Source: Annulohypoxylon bovei var. microspora (lineage: Eukaryota; Ascomycota; Sordariomycetes; Xylariales; Hypoxylaceae). From it: a stretch of 20,619 nucleotides of DNA. The number at the start of each line of letters is the position of its first letter. Positions within the stretch are counted from its first letter, which is position 1. The notes below the pieces were generated by a model. That model was not told where the DNA came from. It did not search any database and was given only the letters and a program-made list of their open reading frames with translations. The translations under genes were made by a program, and so were the position numbers. This document shows positions 9,195 to 18,365 of the stretch, in pieces. The stretch is taken from positions 1 to 20,619 of the forward strand of contig MU405480.1 of assembly GCA_022836615.1 (NCBI GenBank), given 5' to 3'.

Positions 9195-11238
9195 TATTAT
9201 TATTACTTTTTTAAGATAAAAGGTTTCTTATTTTAAGGTTATTTTTTTTTTATTATAATAATTAATTTACCATTATTAAGTTTCATAATATTTTATTAAA
9301 TTTTTATTATAATCGTATTTATTTAAGCTTTTTTTATTTTAACATATTTCTTTTATATAAAACATTTCGAATTTCGGTGGTTATATTTGTAATAAATGAA
9401 ATATTAATTTTAAAAAATAAATAATTTTATTTATAAAAATGTTAATTTAATATATATTTTTTTTCCATTAATTATGGTTTTTATTATTTAGATTTTATAA
9501 TGGTTTAAGTTAATTTTATTTATTAATGTGGTAAATGTTAATGATATATTAAGGTTTAAAGTTTATTCTTTTTATTTTTAATTTAATGTTATAACATTTA
9601 ATGTTATGGTAATAAGTTTATTAGTTTTTTCTTTTTAAATTTATTATTATATAAGGAAATTCTTATTTTATTAATAATTATAATATTAAACGTATGTGTA
9701 AAAATTAAAAAACATTAATTTATTATTATAATATTAATCGACCGATTTTTTATTTAATTAAATAAACAATTTATTATATAATTCTTTTTTATAATTATTA
9801 AAAATAATGTGAATTAATTTTATAAGTTTTATAAATTCGATATAAAATATAATAAATTAATTTAAAGTTTTTATTTATAAATTTTTAAAATTAAAACAAA
9901 TTATATCGTATATATTAAAGTTTTTATATTATTTATATAAATGTTTAACAATTTATTTAAAAATTATTAATATAAGTGGTTTATGTTTTTTTATTACGAA
10001 TGGTATAAAGTTTTTAACGATTGTTTTTTCGATATAAGCTACAATATAAAAGATTTTTTTTTATCGTTATTAAAATAATTTATATTCTTTTTTAATTTAT
10101 TTTTTAATAATATAAATTAATAATTAAACTTAATTTTTTTTTCGTTGGAAGTGGATTTATTATTAATGAATATAAGCAGGTTTTAATGTTTAATATTACG
10201 ATGTAATTTTTTTTCAAAGGCTTAAAATCTTAAAGTATTATTTTAATTTAATTGCAAATTTTTAACGAGAATTATTATTTTTTTTTTAAAGTATTAATGA
10301 TATTTTTTTTTTTTATAATTAAGATATTTAAGTATTTCGTTTAACTTTAATAAATGTTTTAATTTTATTATTAAAATATTTTATTTAATTACATATTATA
10401 TATATTTTAAAGGTTAAGTTATTTTATACGAAACTTAATTATTTAATTTAACATATAAACATTATTTTAAATATTATATGTAATTTAAATTTTAAATAAA
10501 GTTTATTTAAATGGTTTATTATTATTTTAATAAATACGATTTTATTAATTTATTTTATTTTTTTATTAAACATTTTTTAACCTTTAATAATTAAAAAAAT
10601 AAAAGACATATAAAACACATTATATTTAACACTTAATTTTATAAAATGGCTTATAATTAACGTTAATTCTTTTTAAAGTTTTATTAAAATTACGGTATAT
10701 GAAAATCGTTTAAATTATTTATTATTAATAATTTAAATTAAATTTATATATATAAAATTAATAATATATATTTCATTATTAAATTTAAATTTTATTTCTT
10801 TATTTTTAATATTAAATTTTCTTATTTAATTATTATTAATAACTTATATTTATTCCTTAATAATAATATTAATTTTATTATTATTTAAGTATAAATATAA
10901 ATAATATTAAAATATAAAATTAATTTTTCTTTTTATACGAATTATATTATTAAAATCATTTAATTTTTTATTAAAAATTAAATATATATAATTCGAATTT
11001 TAAGTGCGATTGCTTTGCTTATTTAATTTAATTATAATTAATTAATAATAAGTTATAATTTTATTAAAGGTAATTAAATGGGGGTTTTTTTTTAATATAA
11101 TTAATTTAAATATTAATTCGCATTATAAGTTTATTTAAAACAAAAGATTAAGGTAATTACTTAACTTTTAAATTTAATTAATTCTTTTTTTAATTAAAAA
11201 TATTAAACGTTTTTTTTAATACATAAAAAATGAATTTT
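9195..11238 (-). pseudogene. Probable gypsy B gag region, heavily RIPed
   Basis: By position, upstream of the protease on the minus strand, this should be gag and leader. One segment near 10160-10260 gives a plausible run, VKNLQL-NNTLRF-AFEKKLHR, followed by NLLIFINNKSTSNEKK, with only Gln-to-stop changes. It would suit a gag protein. I could not find a convincing CCHC zinc knuckle. A small GC-richer spot (GTGCGATTGCTTTGC near 11004-11018) is unexplained. The right limit and 5' LTR of gypsy B are not established; the LTR copy at 11244-11504 has the right orientation to be that LTR, but see its entry. Confidence 0.4.
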
Positions 11239-11243
11239 ATTAT

Positions 11244-11504
11244 TATTATAAAAGGCGTAAATTTAAAATGGCGTAAAAGCGATTTTATTCGTACGGTTAT
11301 TTAAAAATAATAAAGTTACGAAAAAGGAAAAAATCTTTAACGTCGCGGCGTTAATTAAGCTTTTTACATATAAAAAAGTAATAAGCAATTATTTATTTTC
11401 ATTGCCTTATTTATTACCCCATAAATAACCTTTTCCTTATCTTTTATTTTTTTATATACCATGTTCCACCTTTTATGATTTAAATTATAATTTAAACCAT
11501 GATA
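11244..11504 (-). mobile_element. LTR copy 2 (261 bp, inverted)
   Basis: This is the same 261-bp unit as 913-1173, in reverse orientation. It reads TATCATGG... from 11504 and ends ...TTTATAATA at 11244, where TGTCATGG and TTCGTGATA stand in copy 1. All differences I checked at the ends are transitions. Flanks are TTTAT (11505-11509) and ATTAT (11239-11243), a 4-of-5 match, so it may be a solo LTR with a decayed duplication. Alternatively it could be the 5' LTR of gypsy B, since strand and position allow it. Finding the same LTR solo inside gypsy B (copy 1) does not exclude this. It is more RIPed than copy 1. Confidence 0.72.
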
Positions 11505-12626
11505 TTTATTTTTATAATAATTATTTTAATATAATTTAAAAGTTTAAAAGCTTTTAATTTAACGATATTAAAAACAAAAATTTAATAAATTACATTTAAT
11601 AAATCGTTTTTAATAAATTATTAAATCGCGGTTCCCGATGTTATTACTTTAAATTAATTATACGTGATACCCTTAATATGTTCCGAAACTTTTATATATT
11701 TTATTATTTATAATATAATTAAATTAATAATTGTTTATATATAATGTAATTTAATGTAATTAATTAAGCTTCGAAATAATTTTCGTTTAAATGTAATTAT
11801 TTTAAAATAAACTTATTATTAAAAAAGTTATTTAAATATAAACATGGGATTTAATAAAATTAAATCTTACGGGAATTAATATAATGAAATGTATATAAAT
11901 TTATATATATGGTAAAGTATTTTTAAATTTAATTTATGTTTATTAATAAAGGTTTTAATTAATTAAAAAAGTCGGTTCCGTTTTAACGGGAATATTATTA
12001 AATGTAATATTATTAAAATAATAAATCTTTAAATTAATAAAATAATTTATATTAATATTTAAATGTAAAGTAAAATTTTTTATAATATATTTATTTTTTT
12101 AATAAACTTAAAAAATTATTTTTAATTTTAAATAATATTAAGGTTTAAATTTTTAACGGAATATTATATTATATTAAATAATTAATATTAACGGTTATTT
12201 TTCTTTAAATTATTATTTTTTTATTATTATTATATTTTTAATATTACGTTAAAACTTTTTATTTTTAAAAAAACGTGGATAAAATTATATAAAAAAATAT
12301 AAAACGTTATAATTACTTTTAATTTTATGGTTTAAAAAAAAGTAAATTATAATGGTGTTTATATATTTTACGGTAAACCTTATAATTAAAATGAATTAAT
12401 AATTTATTATTATTATTTTTTTTTAACTTTTTATTAAACTTTTAATATATTTTATATTATTATTTATTATAAATGTTTATTTAATTTTAAGTTTAACGTT
12501 TATTAAAAAAATGTTACGTTTTTAATAAAGTTTTAACGTTATTTATAAATTATTAAATGTTTTTATTTTATTATATTAAAAATTAAATTTAATTTTTAAA
12601 ACAAAGTTATAATAAAAAAATAATTT
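11505..12626. other. Unidentified RIPed sequence between gypsy B and gypsy A2
   Basis: About 1.1 kb of AT-rich DNA with no domain, repeat or reading frame I can identify on either strand. A slightly GC-richer patch lies at 11628-11690 (AAATCGCGGTTCCCGATG and GTGATACCC). It may be LTR or flank of gypsy B, or another dead element. Confidence 0.4.
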
Positions 12627-12935
12627 TATTACGGGTTAAAAACTTGGAAAGTTAATTAAAATTAAAATTAACGCGAACTTATATTATAATTATAAACGTA
12701 ATAAACGTGGATTTTTATAATGAAATTATTATTAATTTTAAATGAGTTATTAAAATTATTAAAATATATATAAAAAAAGTTTTTACGTTAATTAATTTAA
12801 TTTATATTTTTAAATATAAATATTATAATTTTAAAAACGAAGCGTTATTATTTTTCTTTTTTTTTATTAATAAAAATAATTTTATTTTTAATTTTATATA
12901 ATATAAATTTATTATTATTTATAAAAATCGTTACA
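12627..12935 (+). repeat. 5' LTR of gypsy A2
   Basis: About 309 bp aligns with the reverse complement of 8102-8413: TATTACGGGTTAAAAACTTG here against TGTTACGGGTTAAGGACCCG there, and ATCGTTACA at the inner end against ACCGTCACA. Transitions dominate. The outer duplication cannot be tested because the partner LTR lies outside the window. Confidence 0.85.
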
Positions 12936-13341
12936 TATTTTTATTAATTATTTTTTAATTAATAAAAGTTTTTAAAAAAATGTTTATCGCGTTAAATAAT
13001 AATTAAATAAATAAATGTTTTTTAAATAATAAACGATTAAATTTTTATAATATTTTTTATTTTTTATTAATATAATTTAAATTTATATAAATTTTTTAAT
13101 AAATTTTTAATAATTTTATAAATAATTTATTAAATAATTTTAATTTATTTTATAAAATTAAAAAAATAATTTTAATTAAAAATAAATATTTAATTTAAAT
13201 TAATAAATAAGAAATTTTTTTAATATATATAATTATATTAAATTTTTTTATTTTAAAAAATTTAATATATTTTAAATTAAAAATAAATAAATGTTTAAAA
13301 ATTATATTTTTAATTTTAATTAAAAAATAATAATGTTTAAT
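12936..13341 (+). pseudogene. Gypsy A2 leader and gag, first part
   Basis: This aligns with A1 from 8101 downward, for example TTTTTATTAATTATTTTTTA directly after the LTR in both. It stops at ATGTTTAAT (13333-13341), where A1 continues with ATAATGG; the 1.4-kb insert begins here. No protein motif survives. Confidence 0.7.
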
Positions 13342-13420
13342 TCGTTTAAAAAATATTATTACGTTTAAATTTTTTTAATTACGTAATAATTAATTAAATA
13401 ATAATTAAATAATTAATAAA

Positions 13421-13475
13421 ATAATTAATAAATAATTAATAAATAATTAATAAATAATTAATAAATAATTAATAA
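13421..13475. repeat. 11-bp tandem repeat, five copies
   Basis: ATAATTAATAA is repeated five times head to tail without interruption, the last unit ending in G (ATAATTAATAAG). Confidence 0.85.
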
Positions 13476-13594
13476 GCCGTTTCGCGTTTAATTAATTCGA
13501 ATATAACGCTTTTATTTAATTAAATTCATTTACATTTTTAATTAAATGTATTTTCTTTTTAAATTTATTTTTTAAATATTTACGTATTTAATAA

Positions 13595-13690
13595 CTTTTT
13601 TAAACCACTTTTTTAATTAACCATTTTTTAAACCATATATTAAACCATTTTTAAACCACTTTTCGCGCGCGCGTAAAGGCCACTTTTTTA
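13595..13690. repeat. Degenerate AAACCA-TTTT repeats with a CG-alternating run
   Basis: Words like TTTTTAAACCACTTTT recur about five times at 12-18 bp spacing. CGCGCGCGCG at 13664-13673 is striking in such AT-rich DNA. The repeats resemble the less mutated AACCAACTTTTC units at 14310-14370. Confidence 0.55.
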
Positions 13691-13796
13691 AAGGTTAATT
13701 AATTACCCATTTTATTTAATTATATAAAAACGAATTAATTTATATTAAAAATTAAGTTTTTAAAACCATGTAAACCTTTAAGTCCACGTAAAGTTA

Positions 13797-13872
13797 ATGA
13801 TTAAAATTAAAGTTAAAAGTAAAAATAAAATTAAAATTAAAAGTAAAATTAAAATTAAGGTTAAAATTTAAA
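13797..13872. repeat. Purine-rich TTAAAA/AAGTAAAA short repeats
   Basis: A simple run of AAAATTAAAATTAAAAGTAA-type words without cytosine. A possible small hairpin follows near 13880-13898 (GGGGC, GGTGGAA loop, GCCCC). Confidence 0.5.
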
Positions 13873-13914
13873 GGTTTAAGGGGCGGTGGAAGCCCCCCAT
13901 GTAAAAATATATTT

Positions 13915-14300
13915 TTTTATTAATAAATTAATAAGTTATTTAATTTATTATTTAATTAATAAATAAATAAATTAATAAATAAATTAATTAATAATTTAAT
14001 TAATTATTTAATTAATTATTAAATTAATTAACTTTTAAACCAAGGTTTTAATTAATTAATTAAGTGTTTAATCATTTATTTAATTAATTAATTAATTAAT
14101 AAAGCAACCAGTTTTTAAACCAATTATTTAATTAATTTTTTAACCAGCTTTTTAATTAACTTTTTAACCAACCAATTAATTAATTAATCAAGTATTTAAT
14201 TAATTAAGTTATTAATAAATTAATCAAGTATTTAATTAAATAGTTAATCATTTATTCGACCAATTAATTAATTAATTAATTAATTAATTAACCAATAAGT
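13915..14300. repeat. TTAA-type low-complexity region
   Basis: Long tracts with a 4-bp period (AATT/TTAA) are broken by AACCA words. Consecutive perfect (TTAA) units occur near 14080-14100 and 14265-14290. No gene content. Confidence 0.75.
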
Positions 14301-14304
14301 TAAC

Positions 14305-14370
14305 CTGTTTTTCAACCAACTTTTCAACCAACTTTTCAACCAAAGTTTTAACCAAGGTTTCAACCAATTA
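14305..14370. repeat. 12-bp minisatellite, AACCAACTTTTC type
   Basis: Units read TTTTCAACCAAC, TTTTCAACCAAC, TTTTCAACCAAA, GTTTTAACCAAG and GTTTCAACCAAT in tandem. It is the least mutated form of the words seen further left, where CA is replaced by TA. Confidence 0.7.
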
Positions 14371-14477
14371 ATAAATTAATTAATCAGTCAATCAATTAAT
14401 TAATTAATCAGCTGTTAGGTCAAAAATCAGTCAATTAGATGAGTGGTGATGTCCTCCGGACGGATTTTGTTTTTTTT

Positions 14478-14600
14478 TCCACCTTATTGCCCTTCTTTCC
14501 CACCCCGTTTCCCACCCTTTTTCCACCCCGTTTTTCACCTCGTTTTCCACCCCTTTTCTCCCCCGTTTTCCACCCCTTTTCCCAGACCTTTTCCCAACCA
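14478..14600. repeat. Pyrimidine-rich minisatellite, CCACCCCGTTTTC type
   Basis: About eight units of 11-13 bp, such as CCACCCCGTTTC, CACCCCGTTTTTC, CACCCCTTTTCT and CCCCCGTTTTC. One strand is almost free of purines. The lack of stops on both strands follows from this composition and is not evidence of a gene. The G/C level shows little or no RIP. Confidence 0.75.
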
Positions 14601-14762
14601 ACAGCTTTTTGCGAAGAAAAATTTTTAAGGTCTTTTTTTTCTTTTTCCCGGTCCCCGTAACTTTGGGAGGGCAAAAACGCCCCGGAACTTACGAAGGTCG
14701 CGTTTTCCCGGACATTATGGAAGGCCGTACCAAGTAAAAGAAAAAAAAAACCTTAAAAATTT
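14601..14762. other. GC-richer right flank of the 1.42-kb insert
   Basis: About 160 bp with words like CCCGGTCCCCGTAACTTTGG and GGAAGGCCGTACC, ending in A/T at the joint with gypsy A2. I recognise no gene or element. It looks much less RIPed than the gypsy sequence that follows. Confidence 0.45.
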
Positions 14763-15702
14763 TATAATGGTTTAACACGGGAAAATTTAATAAATAATAT
14801 AATAATAACGTTTTTATTTAAATTTTAATTAAAAAATTTAAAAATAAATAATTAATTTAAATTATTTATTAAAATTTAATTAAAATGTATTAAAATGTTT
14901 TTTAATATTTTAATAATTTCTTTATTAATTTTAAAAGTAAATTAATTTTAATTAATAAATTAAATTAAAAAGAATAAAATAAAATTAATTATATTAATAT
15001 TAAATTAAATAATAAATTAAAAAACATTTTTATAATAAAAAAATTAAATAAAAAAAATTATAATAAATAAATAATTAAAGTTAATAACGTAATAATTAAA
15101 ATGGAAAAAACATTAAATTATAAAAAAAAATTAATTACTTTATAATTATTTAATATAAAAAAAATATTTAATTAAAAGGTTATTAATTTTATTAATATAA
15201 TAATTATTTAAAAATAAAAATAAAAATTTAATAAAAATGGAAATATAATTATAAATGAAGTAAATTATATAATTTTAATTATTATAATAATTATAATAAT
15301 AAATTAAATAAATGGTTTATATTAAAGTAATAATAATTTATTAAAAATATAATGGAAATTAAATTAAAAGTTTAAAAATTTTTTAAAAAAAAATAAATGT
15401 ATTTATTATATAAAAATAAAATATTTTATAATAATTTATTTATTATTTCGAATTATATTTTAATTAAATTATAATAATGGAAATAATACGTTATAAATAA
15501 CCATTATAAAAGCTTAAAGTAATTAAAATGTTAAAAATAATTATAAATTATTAAAATATTTAAAAAATAAATAATTTTTAAATAAAATTACGTTTAAAAA
15601 TTAATATTAAAATTTGTAAATATTAAAAAAACTTTAAATAAAATGTATATTATTATTTTTTTAATTAAGATTTTATTAAATAAATAAAAGTTTATTAATA
15701 TA
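14763..15702 (+). pseudogene. Gypsy A2 gag remnant, second part, through the protease start
   Basis: This aligns with A1 from about 7690 down to 5907, skipping MITE 1. For example TATAATGGTTTAACACGGG is shared. The MITE 1 site is empty here at 15059-15066. The zinc-knuckle region (about 15385-15440) reads KCIYYIKIKYF, where A1 keeps YIRCIKIKHLA: the His is now Tyr and Arg-Cys reads Tyr-Tyr. It continues to the start of the protease and ends at TTTAT, the target of LTR copy 3. Confidence 0.72.
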
Positions 15703-15707
15703 TTTAT
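15703..15707. repeat. 5-bp target-site duplication of LTR copy 3 (left)
   Basis: TTTAT is repeated at 18220-18224. Gypsy A1 has one copy of this site (5902-5906 on the other strand). Confidence 0.85.
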
Positions 15708-15798
15708 TATCATGGTTTAAACCATGGTTTAAATTATAAAAAATGGAATATAATATATAAAAAAATAAAAAATAAAAAAAAAGTTATTTATAAAGTAA

Positions 15799-15806
15799 TA
15801 AATAAA
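15799..15806. repeat. 8-bp target-site duplication of MITE 2 (left)
   Basis: TAAATAAA, repeated exactly at 16522-16529. LTR copies 1 and 2 have no insertion at the matching point. Confidence 0.92.
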
Positions 15807-16521
15807 GAGCAACACTAAATCTGCAGTGCCTATTGGTTAAATCTGCAGTACACAGCCACTGTGGCGAAGGTCCGGGCTCAATCGGTACGCGATTCGCCAT
15901 ACAAACCGCCATACAAACGCAAGTACTCTTTTCTCACCCCTGCCAGCCCACCCCATCAGACATATGCTCCAGTTCATTCAATTATTTGCGCTTCAATAAA
16001 ATTTCAACAATTAAGAAAAGTTAATCATTACAACTGATCTAGAAGGGCTATCTTTCCATCTACTTTGCATGTTTTCAATCCAACATTTAGTCAGGTAAAT
16101 TCAATTGAAAGCTGATCACTTGTCCGAGAAACCACGCTTCAGCCAACACCCGGCCACACCTACCTGAGCCGCGGTCGCATGTGTAAAACAATACAGTTTC
16201 GAAGCTTTAGAACATGACGTATACTGGCCTTAGAAACATGCGACCTGGTTCATTAGAAGGGCCTTTAGATACGATTGTATAATATCAGCTTTATATGAAT
16301 TGAACTGGTATATCGAGTACGATGCGGCTGCTTGAAGTTGTGGTTGAAATCGGGTGAAATTGGTGTTCCTGGCCGTGGCGCTAGTCGCGAAGTGGCTAAA
16401 TGAGATACCTTCATTTGTATGGGGGATTGTATGGCGAAACTTGTACCGATTGAGCTCGGACCTTCGCTGTGGCAGTGTACTGCAGATTTAGCCAATCAAT
16501 ACTGCAGATTTAGTGTTGCTC
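15807..16521. mobile_element. MITE 2: non-RIPed hAT-like element, 715 bp
   Basis: A 715-bp insertion of normal G/C in RIPed LTR copy 3. The terminal inverted repeats start GAGCAACACTAAATCTGCAG at both ends (exact for 20 bp) and remain recognisable for roughly 120 bp with scattered changes. TAAATCTGCAGT occurs twice near each end, a subterminal repeat of the type hAT transposases bind. An exact 8-bp duplication flanks it. It has no transposase; the two short open frames (15833-16024 plus, 16265-16495 minus) are mirror images made by the inverted ends. CGCCATACAAACCGCCATACAA-like words near 15893-15918 are shared with MITE 1. It must depend on an autonomous hAT elsewhere. Confidence 0.9.
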
Positions 16522-16529
16522 TAAATAAA
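16522..16529. repeat. 8-bp target-site duplication of MITE 2 (right)
   Basis: TAAATAAA, identical to 15799-15806. Confidence 0.92.
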
Positions 16530-16604
16530 ACGGTGAAAATAAATAATTATTTATTATTTTTATCACGTTATTATATAATGGCGTATAATGTGAAAGTTAA
16601 TGTA

Positions 16605-16752
16605 TAAAATAAAAAGTTAATTTTTTATATATATAAAAGGTTAAAATTTTTAAATTAAATTATAATTTATAACATTTAAAATATATTTAAATTAAACTTA
16701 TACGTAAAATTTATATAATAAAATTATATTTTTTATTTTTAATATAATAATT
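16605..16752 (+). repeat. 148-bp direct repeat, left copy
   Basis: TAAAATAAAAAGTTAATTTT to AATATAATAATT, matching 17939-18086 with mostly transition differences (for example AAAAGGTTAAAA against AAAAATGGAAAT, which also involves a small shift). Confidence 0.75.
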
Positions 16753-17628
16753 ACCGTTAATAAATAAAAAAAAATAACGTTTTTATTATTCATTTATTTA
16801 TTTTTTATTTTATTTATTCTTTAAATTAATATACTTTTAATAACTTTAAATAATAAAAAATAATCGCGCGCGAAGTAATTATTAATCTTTTTTTTTTTAA
16901 AAAATTTATTATTTTATAATTTTTTAATTAATAATACATAATAAAAAAAAACGAGTAAAAAACGACGTTAACGTGTATATAATTTATTAAAAGTTATTAA
17001 AAATTAATAATTAATTACGGTAAAAACGAAGGAAATTATTAACGTTAAAATACGTTAATCGTGGGTAACGTTATTATCGTTATTATTAATGGAAGTAATA
17101 AATTATTAAAGTTACGGGTGGTAATAATAAACCATCGTATAAATCGTTCGTAAAAACTTATATTATAAAAGTAATAACGTTCGATATATTAAAATCGAAG
17201 GCTTATTATAATTAAAGTAATTAATTATTAAAATAAAATTAAAAAGTAATTTCGTGGTTAAAATAAAGTTTTGGCACACGAAAAATTTTTTTATTAACGA
17301 ATATTAACGAATATTATAAATAATGATTAATTGCTTATAATATCGTTATATAAAATCGATCGAAAGTAATAAAAATCGAGTTATTATTATTATAATTTCG
17401 GTAAAAGAAAATAAAACCGAATTAACGTATAATATCGTTATTATTATTATTAAGCGAAGGAAATTAAACGTCGGCGAGTTTATTAATTAAGGAAAATTAA
17501 AATTAACGAGTTATTATTAATTAAAGGCTTTTTTATTTCGTAATTAAATAAAAAAAAAATTTAATTAATTATAAAAACGAAGGTATTAATCGATTATCGT
17601 TATAATTAACAAGGAAAATATTACCGAA

Positions 17629-17883
17629 TTAATCCATTTCCGAATAAAAAAATAAATCTTTTTTAATTAAAATAAATATATATTATAATCGGCAAAGAAA
17701 ATGCTATTAATTAATCCATTTTCGAATAAAAAAATAAATTTTTTTTAATTAAAATAAATACATAAAAAATAAATGTTAATTTTTTTCACGAAATAAAAAA
17801 TATTACCGAATTATTACGTTAAACGTTAAATATAATAACGAATAATTAATTTATTAATTTTTTTCACGAAATAAAAAATATTA
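17629..17883. repeat. Two interleaved pairs of short direct repeats
   Basis: A 50-bp unit beginning TTAATCCATTT occurs at 17629-17678 and 17711-17760. A 30-bp unit beginning TTAATTTTTTTCACGAAATA occurs at 17776-17805 and 17854-17883. They are near-identical within each pair and lie just before the right 148-bp repeat. Confidence 0.75.
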
Positions 17884-17938
17884 TTAAATTATTATAATAT
17901 ATTTATAAATTATAATATAAATATTATACGAGCTTTTT

Positions 17939-18086
17939 TAAAATAAAAAGTTAATTTTTTATATATATAAAAAATGGAAATTTTTAAATTAAATTATAAT
18001 TTATAATATTTAAAATATATTTAAATTAAATTTATACGTAAAATTTATGCGATAAAATTACATTTTCCATTTTTAATATAATAATT
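17939..18086 (+). repeat. 148-bp direct repeat, right copy
   Basis: Partner of 16605-16752. It ends 3 bp before the right edge of the insert. Confidence 0.75.
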
Positions 18087-18219
18087 TCATTATATATAAA
18101 AAGTTTAATTAACGTTACGACGTTAAAAATTTTTTCTTTTTTCGTAACTTTATTATTTTTAAATAATCGTACGAATAAAATCGCTTTTACGCCATTTTAT
18201 ATTTACGTTTTTCGTGAAA

Positions 18220-18224
18220 TTTAT
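18220..18224. repeat. 5-bp target-site duplication of LTR copy 3 (right)
   Basis: TTTAT, identical to 15703-15707. Confidence 0.85.
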
Positions 18225-18357
18225 AAATTTAAAATATTTAATATATTTAATATTTAATAAAAAATTTATATAATAAATAAAATAATTATATATATTTATT
18301 TAAAAAAAATTAATTAAAAATAAGGAATTTTATATAATTAATATATTTATATATATA
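18225..18357 (+). pseudogene. Gypsy A2 protease remnant, middle part
   Basis: This resumes the alignment with A1 (AAATTT, then ATATTTAATATATTTAATAT) after LTR copy 3 and runs to the target of MITE 3. It codes for the region after the protease active site; frames are full of stops. Confidence 0.65.
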
Positions 18358-18365
18358 AAAATTAA
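18358..18365. repeat. 8-bp target-site duplication of MITE 3 (left)
   Basis: AAAATTAA is repeated at 19080-19087. Gypsy A1 has a single GAAATTAA at the same point (5752-5759 on its opposite strand). Confidence 0.88.

Larger units (their letters stand above)
13342..14762. mobile_element. 1.42-kb insert of unknown type, rich in short tandem repeats
   Basis: This segment is absent from gypsy A1: the A1 sequence runs through uninterrupted near 7690-7700. It is a patchwork: RIPed lead-in, an 11-bp tandem array, a run of AACCA-TTTT words, purine-rich GTTAAAA words, TTAA-type repeats, a pyrimidine-rich minisatellite, and about 150 bp of GC-richer sequence near the right edge. I find no terminal inverted or direct repeats and no clear target duplication; at most one or two bases are shared at the joints. 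No coding frame is convincing. It could be a fragment of a longer dead element, or a repeat-bearing host segment moved in by repair. Confidence 0.6.
16564..18089. mobile_element. 1526-bp insert with 148-bp direct repeats, possibly a small non-autonomous LTR element
   Basis: This interrupts LTR copy 3 within a T-run. TTAT lies on both sides (16560-16563 and 18090-18093). The insert begins CACGTTATT and ends ATAATTTCA. Two direct repeats of 148 bp (16605-16752, 17939-18086) nearly bound it, as in terminal-repeat retrotransposons in miniature, although 41 bp lie outside the left repeat, which is atypical. The interior has many CG words and no readable protein. Two further pairs of direct repeats lie at 17629-17883. 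It is RIPed throughout. Element class is uncertain. Confidence 0.55.
15708..18219 (+). mobile_element. LTR copy 3, interrupted by a MITE and a 1.5-kb insert
   Basis: This starts TATCATGGTTTAAACC and ends TTCGTGAAA. Subtracting MITE 2 with one duplication (723 bp) and the 1526-bp insert with its 4-bp duplication leaves 259 bp, against 261 bp for copies 1 and 2. The 2-bp difference fits a shortened T-run at the second insertion point. The retained pieces are 15708-15806, 16530-16563 and 18090-18219. It interrupts the protease of gypsy A2 with a clean 5-bp duplication and a paralogous empty site in A1. Confidence 0.85.

Noticed and set aside
9721..9780. CCHC zinc knuckle in gypsy B gag
   Set aside because: Only one Cys codon falls in any frame and the spacing does not fit; too RIPed to support.
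13421..13475. CRISPR array
   Set aside because: The 11-bp units abut without spacers and are pure A/T.
14435..14674. Overlapping open frames of 60-80 codons on both strands in the pyrimidine-rich tract
   Set aside because: They follow from a low-complexity CCACCCCGTTTTC minisatellite, which rarely forms stops. The products are Pro/Phe- or Lys/Gly-biased with no domain.
15833..16495. Two short open frames on opposite strands with similar products
   Set aside because: They are mirror images produced by the inverted ends of MITE 2. No promoter, length or domain supports a gene.
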